Of a DNA stretch of 64,000 nucleotides, positions 8,622 to 18,830 are shown piece after piece. How positions within the stretch are numbered: position 1 is the first letter of the stretch; each line of letters starts with the position of its first letter. Under the pieces are notes generated by a model. It did no database searches. It was not told the DNA's origin and saw only the letters and a program-made list of their open reading frames with translations. The translations under genes were made by a program, and so were the position numbers. This DNA is from Richelia sinica FACHB-800 (GTDB taxonomy: Bacteria > Cyanobacteriota > Cyanobacteriia > Cyanobacteriales > Nostocaceae), in assembly GCF_014698825.1 (NCBI RefSeq), contig NZ_JACJTT010000007.1:1-64000 (forward strand), written 5' to 3'.

Positions 8622-9239
8622 TCACAAAGCTAAGTCTTGTCCCCGTTCTGTAAAGCGGACATCTTTAATATTCCATTGGGCATTACTGGTTAAAGTTTTA
8701 CGCAAGCTGCTAAATATGGCAAACTGCTCACAACTAGAGAGGGAAGCTAATTGACGTTTAGAATCAGCAGCTAGACGCAAATCAACTGTTGCCACTCCAT
8801 CTTTAATATTGACACGATAGCCAGATAAGCTAAAATCAGCACCATCTCTATCTTTGAGAATTTGTCCGATTGCTTCTGTCACAGGTTCTTGGGCAGAGAC
8901 TTCAGTTTTTTTCGGGATCAATTCTTGACATTGGTCGTCACTTGTGTATAAGGTGACGTTGATTGTTTTCGGTTGATTGGATTTTGTCTCAGCCTCAGTT
9001 TTTGTCTCATTTTCAGAATCTGGCTGTTCTTGAGTTGTATTAGGTTTTGCTTCCACAGATTTAGACCGTAGTTGTGCAGTGGAAGGACTCAGTTGAGGAC
9101 GGGGGGTAGTAGTGGTTGTGGGGCTTTCCAAGGAGGGGTTATTGGCATTTTCTCCTGTATTGGTGCCTGTACAGCTGCTAAGAATAGTGCAAATAACAAC
9201 AAGTGCTAAGGGGAAAAGATATTTTTTGTGGGTGTACAT
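8622..9239 (-). CDS. Lipoprotein with GerMN domain
   Basis: 205 residues. A lipoprotein signal peptide with a hydrophobic stretch (LFPLALVVICTILSSC) puts the lipobox Cys near residue 22. A low-complexity Thr/Pro/Glu linker follows to about residue 90. The C-terminal ~110 residues (NVTLYTSDDQCQ, then GYRVNIKDGVATVDL) match the GerMN fold found in GerM and other envelope lipoproteins. In cyanobacteria such proteins have nothing to do with spores; a role in the envelope or peptidoglycan is likely but unproven. The two Cys in the domain could form a disulfide. The gene is monocistronic. Confidence 0.8.
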   Translation of the reverse strand: MYTHKKYLFPLALVVICTILSSCTGTNTGENANNPSLESPTTTTTPRPQLSPSTAQLRSKSVEAKPNTTQEQPDSENETKTEAETKSNQPKTINVTLYTSDDQCQELIPKKTEVSAQEPVTEAIGQILKDRDGADFSLSGYRVNIKDGVATVDLRLAADSKRQLASLSSCEQFAIFSSLRKTLTSNAQWNIKDVRFTERGQDLAL

Positions 9240-9546
9240 AAAATTGCCTCATAACTATAGTTTTGAATATGTTTTTATATCTCTTTTCTCGATTACTGGC
9301 AACTATTCCGTATAAATTTACAAATATTGCCTAATTTTGATAGAAAAGTTTTTAGGATAAAATCTCCAAATTATGAGAATTTCATCTCTATCATTTCAGA
9401 GTAAATAGAGGTGTTTTCACGGAAGATATTTAACTTTTATGACACATAAATAATTCATTTTGTTTCTGTCCATGAATATTTAACCTCAATTAAAACTTAT
9501 TTTTATCCAGCACCAATGCATTTAATAGTTTTACTGGCATTTAGCT
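9240..9546. other. AT-rich intergenic region
   Basis: 307 bases between two minus-strand genes. I see no coding frame, RNA or strong hairpin. It probably contains the promoter of the GerMN lipoprotein gene. Confidence 0.4.
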
Positions 9547-10248
9547 TTAACGTCTAGTCACCATCCTCATAAAAGCTGCACCAGTGACTAAAGCTGCAAA
9601 TTGTCCCCACAAAGCAAAATGTGATTGATTAACACCACCAGGAATATTTAAACTACCAATGCCATAAAAAGCTTGTTGGACAAACCACCAACATACATAT
9701 AAAAAAGCTGGTAATTCAACTGGTATATAGACAAATATTAATGGTAAAACCGAATATATACGGGCTTGGGGATATTTCATGATATACGCACCAAGAATAG
9801 ATGCGATCGCTCCATTCGCTCCCACTATAGGAATAGTTAAATTTGGGTCGAAAAAACTTTGTACCATACCACAGAATATCCCAGATGCTAGATAAAGCAC
9901 TATATAGCGTCGCTGACCGATAGCCGCTTCTACAGACTGACCAAACACCCACAAAAATAGCATATTGCCTAATATTTGGCTAAAGCTACTGTGAATGAAT
10001 AGGGCAATTGGGAGGGAAAGTAAGCGCCAAAATACAACTATCCAAGCAGCAGAATTATAGAAAACTGCATTAGTAATGGCTCCATTGGTTTGAGCAGGAA
10101 TAATTCCCCAATTATTAATAAAATTGCCTAAATTATCGTTGATTGCTAAGTAAATTTCCCATAAAAAAATACTAATATTAATGCCAATTAACCAATAATT
10201 AATAATCGGTTTATTCCATTTGATTACATTGTCACTGACAGGAATCAT
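9547..10248 (-). CDS. Rhomboid-family membrane protein lacking the catalytic dyad (pseudoprotease)
   Basis: 233 residues with six predicted membrane helices and the rhomboid landmarks LGNMLFLWVFG (residues 93-103) and GAYIMKYPQA. The catalytic GASG motif reads GANG (143-146), so the nucleophile Ser is Asn145. The last helix, normally WAHxGGF, reads FALWGQF (211-217), replacing the catalytic His with Leu213. HxxxxHxxGN reads HSSFSQILGN, with the second His replaced by Gln91. The fold is intact and the frame open, so this looks like a pseudoprotease comparable in logic to iRhoms, which bind membrane proteins without cutting them. The loss is seen directly; the function is inference. Confidence 0.85.
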   Translation of the reverse strand: MIPVSDNVIKWNKPIINYWLIGINISIFLWEIYLAINDNLGNFINNWGIIPAQTNGAITNAVFYNSAAWIVVFWRLLSLPIALFIHSSFSQILGNMLFLWVFGQSVEAAIGQRRYIVLYLASGIFCGMVQSFFDPNLTIPIVGANGAIASILGAYIMKYPQARIYSVLPLIFVYIPVELPAFLYVCWWFVQQAFYGIGSLNIPGGVNQSHFALWGQFAALVTGAAFMRMVTRR

Positions 10249-10506
10249 GTTAATTGATCAGAGGTTTTGAATTGATGAGCAAGTTGAAAATGCCTAAACT
10301 GGAAAATAAAGCTATTCGTTAGCAGATGTCATTACATGAAAAAGCCAAATAATACAAATTATCCGCAATTGAGTAGCATATCCCAGCCGGAAAACTCCAG
10401 TCAAACCTAAAGATATGAATTTTTAATTGGTATAATTTACCCAGTATCCCATAACCCTGTGGCAAGATTGAAATGATGTCATCTTACACTCAGTTAGGCA
10501 AAAGGG

Positions 10507-12615
10507 ATGCTAGGGAACACTCTGACAGGAAGATACCAAATTATCAGCCACCTGGGAGGAGGTGGATTTGGAGAAACTTACGTTGCTCATGATACTCAGC
10601 TACCTGGTGCACCTCCTTGTGTTGTGAAAAGATTAAAGCCACAAGCAAATGATCCTACAACCTTAGAGACTGCTAGACGATTATTTGATACAGAAGCACA
10701 AGTTTTATATAAATTGGGAAATCACGATCGCATTCCCCAACTTTTGGCATACTTTGAAGAAAATGCAGAATTTTATCTGGTTCAGGAATTTATTGTTGGT
10801 CACGATTTGAGTCAAGAGTTAATACCAGGAAAATTGTTGAATGAAGGAGAGGTAATTTCCTGGTTAAAAGAAATTTTAGAAATCTTGGATTTTGTACACC
10901 AACAACAAGTAATTCATCGTGATGTTAACCCGCGTAATATTCTCAGAAGGAAAACAGATGGTCGGTTAATTTTAATTGATTTTGGAGCAGTCAAACAAAT
11001 TGCAACCCAAGCCATTGCATCTGTTGGGGAAACTAAATTTACGGTGGCTATTGGTACACCTGGTTTTATTCCCAGTGAACAAGCACAAGGTACACCAAAA
11101 TTGAGTAGTGATATTTATGCTTTAGGCATAATTGCTATTCAAGCTTTGACTGGGTTAGCACCTGAACAATTAGAAAAAGATGTAGAAACTAATGAAATTG
11201 TCTGGAAAAAATCTGCTCAAGTTTCACCAGAGTTAGCACAATTTATTGACATAATGGTGCGTTATGATTTTCGCCAGCGTTATGCTTCAGCAACTGTTGC
11301 TTTACAGGCATTAAATCATTTAACAGCTAATAATTCTAGGACTGTAATTGTCACACCTCTTGCACCAATTACTACTCCTGTACATCAACTAAAACAACCA
11401 GGATTAATTTGGAAAGTTACCTTATCTGTATGCTTCATTGGTGCTGCTAGCATCGGGTCTATATTTGTCATGAATCGAATTAATTCTCACAGCGCGACGG
11501 AATTGTTTCAGCAAGGAAATACATTATTGCAACTACAACGCTATGAAGAGGCATTAGCATTATATGAAAAAGCAGTAAATATCAAACCTAATTACCCTCA
11601 AGGTTGGTATGGTCAAGGGAAGACATTATTTGAATTAAAGCAATATTCAGAAGCACTCAAAGCTTACGACCAAGCAATTCAACTGCAACCAGATTATTTA
11701 GAAGCATGGATAAATAGGGGATTTACTTTAATCAAATTACAACGTTATATTGAAGCAATATCCGCATTTGATAAAGCATTACAATTTAAAAATAATGACC
11801 CTAGTATTTGGAATGCGAAAGGAGATGCTTTCCGCAATTTAAAACAATATGACCAAGGAATTAAAGCCTATGAACAGGCAATTGAGTTACAACCAGATAA
11901 TTATCAGTTTTGGTATAACAAGGGGCTAATTTTACAAAATATAAAACAATATGAAGAAGCTATTAATGCCTATAATAAAACTGTGGAATTAAAACCAGAC
12001 TACGCTGCTGGCTGGTATAACAAAGGTAATAGTTTAGTTAATTTAAATCGTTATGAAGATGCCTTTCAAGCTTATGACCAAGCAGTGGCATATCAACCCA
12101 ATAATTATGTAGCCTGGCTATCTAGAGGCAATGTCCTGATTACTTTACGCAGGTATGGAGAAGCTATTAGTAACTTTGAGCAGATTATCAAAGCTGATCC
12201 AGATAATTATCAAGCCTGGTATTATCGTGGTTGGGCGTTACATCAAAGCCAACGTTATGCAGAAGCCATTGAATCTTATCAAAAAGCCATTGCTATTAAT
12301 AAAAAAGACTATAAAGTTTGGTATAACTTAGGCAATTCTCAATATAACTTACAAAAATATGCAGAGGCGATCGCATCCTACAATCAGGCAGTGCTTTCTC
12401 AGCCCAACCATTATGAAAGCTGGTATAGTAGAGGCAATGCTCTATTGAATATGCGACGATATCAAGATGCGATCGCTTCCTATAATCAAGCCCTGAAATA
12501 TAAGCCTGATTATCAACAAGCTATCAATGGTCGTAACGAAGCCCAAAATCAACTCCAAGCGGAAACATCTCCTCGGTTCATTATTCCTATCCCTAATCCT
12601 AAATCTACACAATAG
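10507..12615 (+). CDS. Ser/Thr protein kinase with transmembrane helix and ten TPRs
   Basis: 702 residues. The kinase domain (about 1-275) has a glycine loop LGGGGFGETY, beta-3 VVK (K41), a catalytic loop HRDVNPRN (137-144) and DFG (158-160). The loop Lys after HRD, normally HRDxKPxN, is Asn141. A membrane helix sits near 300-322 (KVTLSVCFIGAASIGSIFV). Ten TPRs follow to the end, most with a Trp-Tyr or Trp after the spacer (AWYNKG type). The TPRs would face the periplasm or lumen if the kinase is cytoplasmic. Such kinases are numerous in filamentous cyanobacteria. The gene converges on a second kinase gene with nine bases between the stops. Activity with the Asn is uncertain. Confidence 0.9.
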   Translation: MLGNTLTGRYQIISHLGGGGFGETYVAHDTQLPGAPPCVVKRLKPQANDPTTLETARRLFDTEAQVLYKLGNHDRIPQLLAYFEENAEFYLVQEFIVGHDLSQELIPGKLLNEGEVISWLKEILEILDFVHQQQVIHRDVNPRNILRRKTDGRLILIDFGAVKQIATQAIASVGETKFTVAIGTPGFIPSEQAQGTPKLSSDIYALGIIAIQALTGLAPEQLEKDVETNEIVWKKSAQVSPELAQFIDIMVRYDFRQRYASATVALQALNHLTANNSRTVIVTPLAPITTPVHQLKQPGLIWKVTLSVCFIGAASIGSIFVMNRINSHSATELFQQGNTLLQLQRYEEALALYEKAVNIKPNYPQGWYGQGKTLFELKQYSEALKAYDQAIQLQPDYLEAWINRGFTLIKLQRYIEAISAFDKALQFKNNDPSIWNAKGDAFRNLKQYDQGIKAYEQAIELQPDNYQFWYNKGLILQNIKQYEEAINAYNKTVELKPDYAAGWYNKGNSLVNLNRYEDAFQAYDQAVAYQPNNYVAWLSRGNVLITLRRYGEAISNFEQIIKADPDNYQAWYYRGWALHQSQRYAEAIESYQKAIAINKKDYKVWYNLGNSQYNLQKYAEAIASYNQAVLSQPNHYESWYSRGNALLNMRRYQDAIASYNQALKYKPDYQQAINGRNEAQNQLQAETSPRFIIPIPNPKSTQ

Positions 12616-12624
12616 CGATTAGGA

Positions 12625-14301
12625 TCATGATTTTTGGTTTTTCTGGCGGATATTTTGTTTGTGAGAATACTCTTGTAATTTCCTTTGGGCTTGGGGATAA
12701 ACTGTAGTATCTTTAGGAACTTTTTGGAGAAATTTAATTGCTCCGTTAAAGTCATGAACACCTGCTTTTTTATGAGCTTCATTTAAAAAATGACTAGCTC
12801 GAATTTCCTTTTTCTGACTATATTCTGCTAACTTTTTCTGAACAATGGCACCAGCAGAAGTTTCAGGAGGAATTTGGCGCAGATATTCCAAGGCTGTAGA
12901 AAAGTCTCTATTTTCTGCACTTTTATAAGCCTTGGTCAGTAAAGATTGGGTTTGGAATTGAATATTTACCTGTGCTTGTTGAACTAAATTACCTGTCTTA
13001 GATTGCCAATATAAACTAGTAGGCACTTTGGGAGCATTACGCAGTACATCTAACCATCTACCTTCCTTCAACGCTTGTTCTGCAACCAGATATTTTTCTG
13101 CGGAAGTTTGCCATTGTTTTTTCCATTCCCCAATATTTGCCTGGGCTTCTGGATAAACATTACTATGGGTAGGAATTGATTGAGCTAAAGTAATTGCTTG
13201 TTGAACATCACCACTTTGATATTTATCTATAGCTGTATATAAAGTTGCTGTTTCTGAATGAGAAATAGAATTTTGAGCTAAAGAATATACTCCCCATCCC
13301 AACAACAAAGAATTTATGGTGAGTCCAAGGCGCAGTCCTGCTAGTAAGGGAGAAGATTTAGAATTAGATGAATTGGTAGAATGGTGATATTTGTGGGTAA
13401 TTGGTTCTAATAGTAATTCCTCATCTAGCTGGGGAGTTTCTTCTGGTTGGTTGACCCAAATCATCTGCTGAAGAACTTGTAGTGCCTCCTTCGCAGATTG
13501 AAAGCGGTCTTGATGATTATAGCGAATCATTTGGGTTAAAAAAGCCGCTAAATATTCGCTGATTTCGCTATTCTCCGATAACCAAATAATTTCATTAGTT
13601 ACTGGATCAATATTAAATTGTAGAGGTGTTAATCCTGTTAAACCTTGAATAGCAATCATTCCCAAGGCATAAATATCGCTGCTGGGTTGAGTTTGCCCTA
13701 AAAACTGCTCTGGAGGAATATAACCTAAGGAAGTAGCCGGCATTTGATAAATAGCTAGTTCCGATTCTGTGCTGAAATCAACTGGTTGAATTGAACCAAA
13801 ATCAATTAATACTAACCTGCCATCAAAAGCACGTCTAATTAAATTTTCCGGTTTGACATCACAGTGAATGAAGCCTTGAGAATGGACAAAATCCAGAATG
13901 CTTAAAACATCTTCTAAAAAGACTACTGCATCATTCTCACTCCAGCGATGGCCTAGTTCTTGATTGAGAGCTAATTCATTAGCTAAAGCTTGTCCAGCCA
14001 CAAATTCTTGAACTAAATAGAACCGTTCATTTTCTTCAAAACAAGTAATTAATTGAGGAATTTGATCGTGACTGCCTAAAATTTGTAAAGTTTCTGTTTC
14101 GGTGAGAAACCGCAGTCGCAGATAGTCATAACAGGAACTCATTTGATAACTATTAACTTTGAGTTGTTTAACAACGTATCTCGGCTTATCTGCATAATCT
14201 AAATCTAAAGCGACATAGGTTTGTCCAAATACTCCTGCCCCCAGGCTTTGAACAATTTGGTAACGCTCTTGTAATACTTTACCTATCATTTGGTTGCTCA
14301 T
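12625..14301 (-). CDS. Ser/Thr protein kinase, non-RD catalytic loop, single transmembrane helix
   Basis: 558 residues. The kinase domain has a glycine loop LGAGVFGQTY, beta-3 VVK (K45), HCDVKPEN (146-153) in place of HRDxKPxN, and DFG (167-169). Loss of the Arg makes it a non-RD kinase, which usually does not depend on activation-loop phosphorylation. One membrane helix lies near 325-345 (GLRLGLTINSLLLGWGVYSLA). The C-terminal region has helical repeats with the pattern FxxALxxLxxIPxxT, which are TPR-like. It is tail to tail with the preceding kinase and 41% of its length is outside the kinase domain. The substrate is unknown. Confidence 0.88.
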   Translation of the reverse strand: MSNQMIGKVLQERYQIVQSLGAGVFGQTYVALDLDYADKPRYVVKQLKVNSYQMSSCYDYLRLRFLTETETLQILGSHDQIPQLITCFEENERFYLVQEFVAGQALANELALNQELGHRWSENDAVVFLEDVLSILDFVHSQGFIHCDVKPENLIRRAFDGRLVLIDFGSIQPVDFSTESELAIYQMPATSLGYIPPEQFLGQTQPSSDIYALGMIAIQGLTGLTPLQFNIDPVTNEIIWLSENSEISEYLAAFLTQMIRYNHQDRFQSAKEALQVLQQMIWVNQPEETPQLDEELLLEPITHKYHHSTNSSNSKSSPLLAGLRLGLTINSLLLGWGVYSLAQNSISHSETATLYTAIDKYQSGDVQQAITLAQSIPTHSNVYPEAQANIGEWKKQWQTSAEKYLVAEQALKEGRWLDVLRNAPKVPTSLYWQSKTGNLVQQAQVNIQFQTQSLLTKAYKSAENRDFSTALEYLRQIPPETSAGAIVQKKLAEYSQKKEIRASHFLNEAHKKAGVHDFNGAIKFLQKVPKDTTVYPQAQRKLQEYSHKQNIRQKNQKS

Positions 14302-14534
14302 AAGCTAGTTACTGAGAAATCCATACATATAGGTTTTCTAGCGTCACCTCCTATTTCCGGAATCATGAAGGATAATTCATTTAGCCTTTAACACATGACC
14401 AGATAATGTTTCTGACCTTGTCAAAGGCAAAATTTGCAGATATTTAACCTCAAGTAAGCTAAATCCCAATTACCAATTGCATTACCATCGGTATAGTTCA
14501 ATATTTGGCATTTTAATTTTCATGTCTTGGTTAA

Positions 14535-16061
14535 TCATCCACCTTCGGAATTATCTGTTAAAGGTTTCACTACTTTAGAAATAGCTTCTTGCACGAAAGC
14601 TTTAATAAATTCATCCCGACGATTGATTTGAAATTGACGCTGTACCACTTCTGTCATACCTCCATCACCCCAATCTTGGTCATGACGGAAATATTCGATA
14701 AAACTTTTACCAGCAATTCGAGTTAAATAAGCGGCAGTTACTCCTTGAATGGCACGACCAACTATAAAAGTCGCAACATTTAATTGTAAGGCAGTGGAAA
14801 GAAGTTGAATTGCACCTTTAACAATCCCTAAACTAGCAATAGTTTTTGCTAAAGATAATGCTAATTCTCGCCCTCGTTCCATATTTAATTCACAGCCATA
14901 CACCCGACCAATTTCTACTACCATTTGAGCATTAACGGCAGCAGTAGCAAGTAAGTCTACAACTGGGAGGGGAGTAACAGAAACTACACCTGCACCTATC
15001 CATTGAAACCGCTCAACAATTCTATCTGCTTGACGACGGCGTTGGGCATCAATAAGTTTCCGGGCTTCTTCTCCCAAGCGTAGAGATTGTAAGAGGATGT
15101 TGTCGGCAACTAAATCTTCACCTTCTGCCCGCAGGACAGCAGCCATGCGACGCAACAGGGGGATGATATCTGGTTCTGGTTGAAAGATTTCCCCAGTTTC
15201 CAATTGTGCAGTTTGGGGATTAGCTGTGATCGCTACTACATCATTTGTAGCAATAAAACCCCGCACCCGTTGACGCAATCGCGCGAGGATCGATTCTTTA
15301 TCTTGTTCAGTATACAAATCAGTTTTATTCAACACCAAGAGCGATCGCTTGCCAATTTCGGCTAAACCCCGCAACGGTTCATATTCTGAACGCCGCAAAT
15401 CATTATCCACGACGAACAACAATAAATCCGCTTCTGTAGCTAAAGCCCGCGCTAATTGTTCCCGTTCTGTCCCTGCTACCCCAGCTTCTAAAATTCCTGG
15501 TGTATCTGTAATTAAAATCTTCCGTTCTAACCCCTTCAAGCGCAAACAATAGGTTTCTCCCACCTTAGTAGTTCCCATTGGTGCATTTACTTCACCCACC
15601 ATTCTCCCCATAATTGCATTCACCAGGGAAGTCTTACCAGCACTACCTGTCCCAAACACCACCACCTGAATTTCACCTCTAGACAAATTGGCTTCAATTT
15701 CCCTCGTGCGACTCAGTAAAGCTTGACGAGTCACTTCATCTTGAATTTGTGCTACCTGTTGACGCACTGCTTGAAGAGTGGAAGAAGCGGCATCAGATTT
15801 AGCCGCAGGAATTTGAGCAGGAGTCACAGTTCGGCGATAACTACGGCGCTTTTCTCCTTTTTGGAGAACCATCACGTAATACACAAATGCGGCAATCAAA
15901 CCGCCAATTAACACCACCAACAGCAGTAACAGCAAATTACCTAGCAATGGTGAATAGGACAACTGCCAGTAAAGACGTGATAGAGAGTCAATTAGCCACA
16001 GGACTAGGGCCAAAATGACAATCAAACCAACAATCAGTGTTACTAACCGCGAAAAAGGCAT
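14535..16061 (-). CDS. Membrane-associated Era-like GTPase with DUF697-like C-terminus
   Basis: 508 residues. Two membrane helices lie near the N-terminus (about 5-25 and 40-64). The GTPase domain has G1 GTGSAGKT (137-144), a TT pair at 164-165 for G2, G3 DTPG (186-189) and G4 NKTD (245-248). The C-terminal ~150 residues, with ARKLIDAQRRRQADRIVERF and then the hydrophobic VDLLATAAVNAQMV, match the DUF697 region seen in YcjF-type proteins. It likely works at the inner membrane. The family is common in cyanobacteria with no assigned process. The gene is monocistronic; the ATG start gives a proper first helix. Confidence 0.85.
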   Translation of the reverse strand: MPFSRLVTLIVGLIVILALVLWLIDSLSRLYWQLSYSPLLGNLLLLLLVVLIGGLIAAFVYYVMVLQKGEKRRSYRRTVTPAQIPAAKSDAASSTLQAVRQQVAQIQDEVTRQALLSRTREIEANLSRGEIQVVVFGTGSAGKTSLVNAIMGRMVGEVNAPMGTTKVGETYCLRLKGLERKILITDTPGILEAGVAGTEREQLARALATEADLLLFVVDNDLRRSEYEPLRGLAEIGKRSLLVLNKTDLYTEQDKESILARLRQRVRGFIATNDVVAITANPQTAQLETGEIFQPEPDIIPLLRRMAAVLRAEGEDLVADNILLQSLRLGEEARKLIDAQRRRQADRIVERFQWIGAGVVSVTPLPVVDLLATAAVNAQMVVEIGRVYGCELNMERGRELALSLAKTIASLGIVKGAIQLLSTALQLNVATFIVGRAIQGVTAAYLTRIAGKSFIEYFRHDQDWGDGGMTEVVQRQFQINRRDEFIKAFVQEAISKVVKPLTDNSEGG

Positions 16062-16462
16062 GAATTCAGGCGTTTCAGAAGTTTAGGAATCAGAATCAGG
16101 AGCTTTAGTTGATAGAGCTACACTAACAAAAGTTGAGAAGTTCAAAGTTTTATAGTAATACATTCATTTCTTCCCCTGCTTCCCCACTTCTTGGTATCTT
16201 GTCGAATCTACGTTATTTCTTCCGTCAATTGGCCAAATCCCCCGCCTCAGATATCCTGCCTTCACTTACCAGCAACCAATTTTAACGCTTTCTTTACAGT
16301 GGCTTCAGATTTTTCCACAAGTTTTACACAATTCCTCCATATCCTATATCTAAGTAAAAACCACATGTTATGACCATTTGGTTAAGCATCATCCACCAAT
16401 GAATTTACATAAATTAGACCTAGCATTTAATCCCCAATTCGACAATATAAATCCTTACTTAT
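16062..16462. other. Intergenic region between divergent genes
   Basis: 401 bases holding the promoters of the divergent GTPase and histidine kinase genes. No convincing coding frame, RNA or repeat was seen. Confidence 0.4.
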
Positions 16463-18769
16463 ATGAATCTCCTACGTCCTTCCTTAACCAAAGCTGCTCA
16501 ATCACTTTCTAGTTTTAGGAGTAACCCTGCAACTAGAGCTAATCATCTTCCTATGCCGCCAATTTCTTTCAATTTGCCCACTCGATGTCAACAATGGTTT
16601 GCTCAAAGCAAGATTGGCCGCAAAATCGGTTATGGTTACGCGTTAGCAATAGGGGTAGCTTTACTGGGCACTTTTGTAGGCGATTATTTAGGCAATCGTT
16701 ATAAAGAAGAAGCATCTATACTATCAATTCACGCACAAACAGAATTACAAATTAACAGTAATTTAAAGGCTATTATTCTGCAATCATTAGTTCATGAACA
16801 AAAATTAATTACTTTAATTGATTATCCAGAATCATTTCAAAAAGAATATCACGAACTCATAGAATATACTGAAGAAGTCCAGGAACGTTGGCTAGAGTTG
16901 AAAAAATTTGCTGCTACGGCCAAGCAAGAAGAAGTAAAACAATATGAGATGTACGATGAATTATTTCGGAAATATGACCCCATTGTGACAAGTTACGTCC
17001 AAGAGGTTTCCAAGTTAAAACAAAAATTAAATCAATATTCAATTCACTCACCAGAGTTTTCTGAACAAGCACGTACACAACTAGATAATATATTTAACAA
17101 ATTTGTCTGGGAAAAATTAGATCAATTGACCTATGACATCTCAGACATTATGGTTTTATCTCAACGAGAGTTAGCAACAGCAAAGCAAAATGAAGCGACA
17201 GCAAATAGGCTAGATACTAAAATTAGTTTGTTTAGTACGTTATTATCTATTGGCATTGCCGCATCACTAGCTTATTTAACTATTTATGCCATTACTTTAC
17301 CCATTCAAGCTACCACAAAAGTTGCTCAAAGAGTCTCCCAAGAATCGAATTTCGATTTACAAGCACCGGTAATTAATAATGATGAAGTGGGAATCCTAAC
17401 TACTTCTTTAAATGATTTAATTAAACGATTTAAAACTTTATTGATAGAGCACAAAGCTAGTGCCGAACAATTAAGAGAATCTCAACAACTATTACAATTA
17501 GTTATTAACACTATTCCCCAAACAATTTATTGGAAAGACCGCAATTCTGTATTTTTAGGTTGTAACCAAAAATTAGCTGAATTAGCTGGCTTAGAATCAC
17601 CAGAAGCCATTATTGGCAAAAAAGATGATGAGGTGCTAGCTAAGAAAGAAGCTTCTCTCCATGATAGTCAGATTATGAATACCAATAGTCAAGAAATTGG
17701 TGTCCTGGAATGTGTTCATAATGCTTATGGACAAAACATGTGGACAGAAACGAATAGAGTACCTTTACATGATGCAGAGGGTAATGTCATTGGTATCCTG
17801 GTGACTGTTCAAGATATTACAGAGCGCAAAGAGTCTGAACTTCATCTCCAGCAATTGAATCAAGAATTGGAAAGACATTCCCTGCAATTGAAAGATGCCC
17901 TCACTAAACTGAAGAAATCGCAAATGGAATTGATCCAATCAGAAAAAATGTCATCTTTGGGTCAATTAGTAGCAGGAATAGCCCACGAAATTAATAATCC
18001 AGTTAACTTTATTCATGGAAACATTACCTATGCGAATGAGTATGCCCATGAATTATTGGATTTGCTGAATCAGTACGAAAAACACTATCCCCATCCTCCA
18101 GCAGAAATAGAAACACTGAGAAAGGATATTGATGTAGAGTTTCTTAGTGAAGATTTTACGAAGCTATTAGAATCTATGCAAATAGGTACTAATCGCATTC
18201 GTGATATTATTCTCTCCTTACGCAATTTCTCACGGTTAGATGAAGCGGAAGTTAAAAATGTTGATATCCATGAAGGTATTAATAGTACCTTGACTATATT
18301 GCATAACCGCATCAAAGCCAAGCCTGATACACCAGAAATTCAGGTGATTAAAGAATATGGTCAATTACCATTAGTTGAGTGTTATCCAGGCCAACTCAAC
18401 CAAGTATTCATGAATATTATTTGTAATGCCATTGATGCCATTTTAGAAACTCATATAGGTAAAACCTATGAGGAAATTTGTGCAAATCCAGGGAAAATTG
18501 TGATTAAAACACAATTGGAAAATGACCAGTCGATTTCTATTCGGATCACTGATAATGGCCCTGGGATGACAAAAGATGTAAGTGCTAAGTTATTCGATCC
18601 ATTTTTCACAACTAAACCAGTTGGTCAAGGTACAGGCTTAGGTTTGTCTATCAGTCACCAAATTATTACTGAAAAACATGGGGGTAAGCTGTATTGCAAC
18701 ACTGCACCAGGAGAAGGAACAGAGTTTGTGATTGAGATTCCTGTTGGTGAATTTTCTGTAGATGTCTAA
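16463..18769 (+). CDS. Membrane sensor histidine kinase (HAMP-PAS-HisKA-HATPase)
   Basis: 768 residues. TM1 is near 58-78 and TM2 near 257-279, with about 175 residues between them as an external sensor region, mostly helical. HAMP runs about 279-330 and PAS about 341-455 (VINTIPQTIYWKDRN, ending DITERK). A coiled coil leads to the HisKA box with phospho-His H508 (AGIAHEINNPVNF). The ATPase domain shows DNGPGM and GQGTGLGLS. The kinase is complete, with no receiver domain and no response regulator gene next to it, so its partner is elsewhere. The 4-helix external region resembles those of chemoreceptor-type sensors. The signal is unknown. Confidence 0.92.
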   Translation: MNLLRPSLTKAAQSLSSFRSNPATRANHLPMPPISFNLPTRCQQWFAQSKIGRKIGYGYALAIGVALLGTFVGDYLGNRYKEEASILSIHAQTELQINSNLKAIILQSLVHEQKLITLIDYPESFQKEYHELIEYTEEVQERWLELKKFAATAKQEEVKQYEMYDELFRKYDPIVTSYVQEVSKLKQKLNQYSIHSPEFSEQARTQLDNIFNKFVWEKLDQLTYDISDIMVLSQRELATAKQNEATANRLDTKISLFSTLLSIGIAASLAYLTIYAITLPIQATTKVAQRVSQESNFDLQAPVINNDEVGILTTSLNDLIKRFKTLLIEHKASAEQLRESQQLLQLVINTIPQTIYWKDRNSVFLGCNQKLAELAGLESPEAIIGKKDDEVLAKKEASLHDSQIMNTNSQEIGVLECVHNAYGQNMWTETNRVPLHDAEGNVIGILVTVQDITERKESELHLQQLNQELERHSLQLKDALTKLKKSQMELIQSEKMSSLGQLVAGIAHEINNPVNFIHGNITYANEYAHELLDLLNQYEKHYPHPPAEIETLRKDIDVEFLSEDFTKLLESMQIGTNRIRDIILSLRNFSRLDEAEVKNVDIHEGINSTLTILHNRIKAKPDTPEIQVIKEYGQLPLVECYPGQLNQVFMNIICNAIDAILETHIGKTYEEICANPGKIVIKTQLENDQSISIRITDNGPGMTKDVSAKLFDPFFTTKPVGQGTGLGLSISHQIITEKHGGKLYCNTAPGEGTEFVIEIPVGEFSVDV

Positions 18770-18830
18770 CTCCATACTGGCCTGAGACTGCCAAAATAAG
18801 AAAGGCAACAGCTTGGAGTTATAGTTACCA

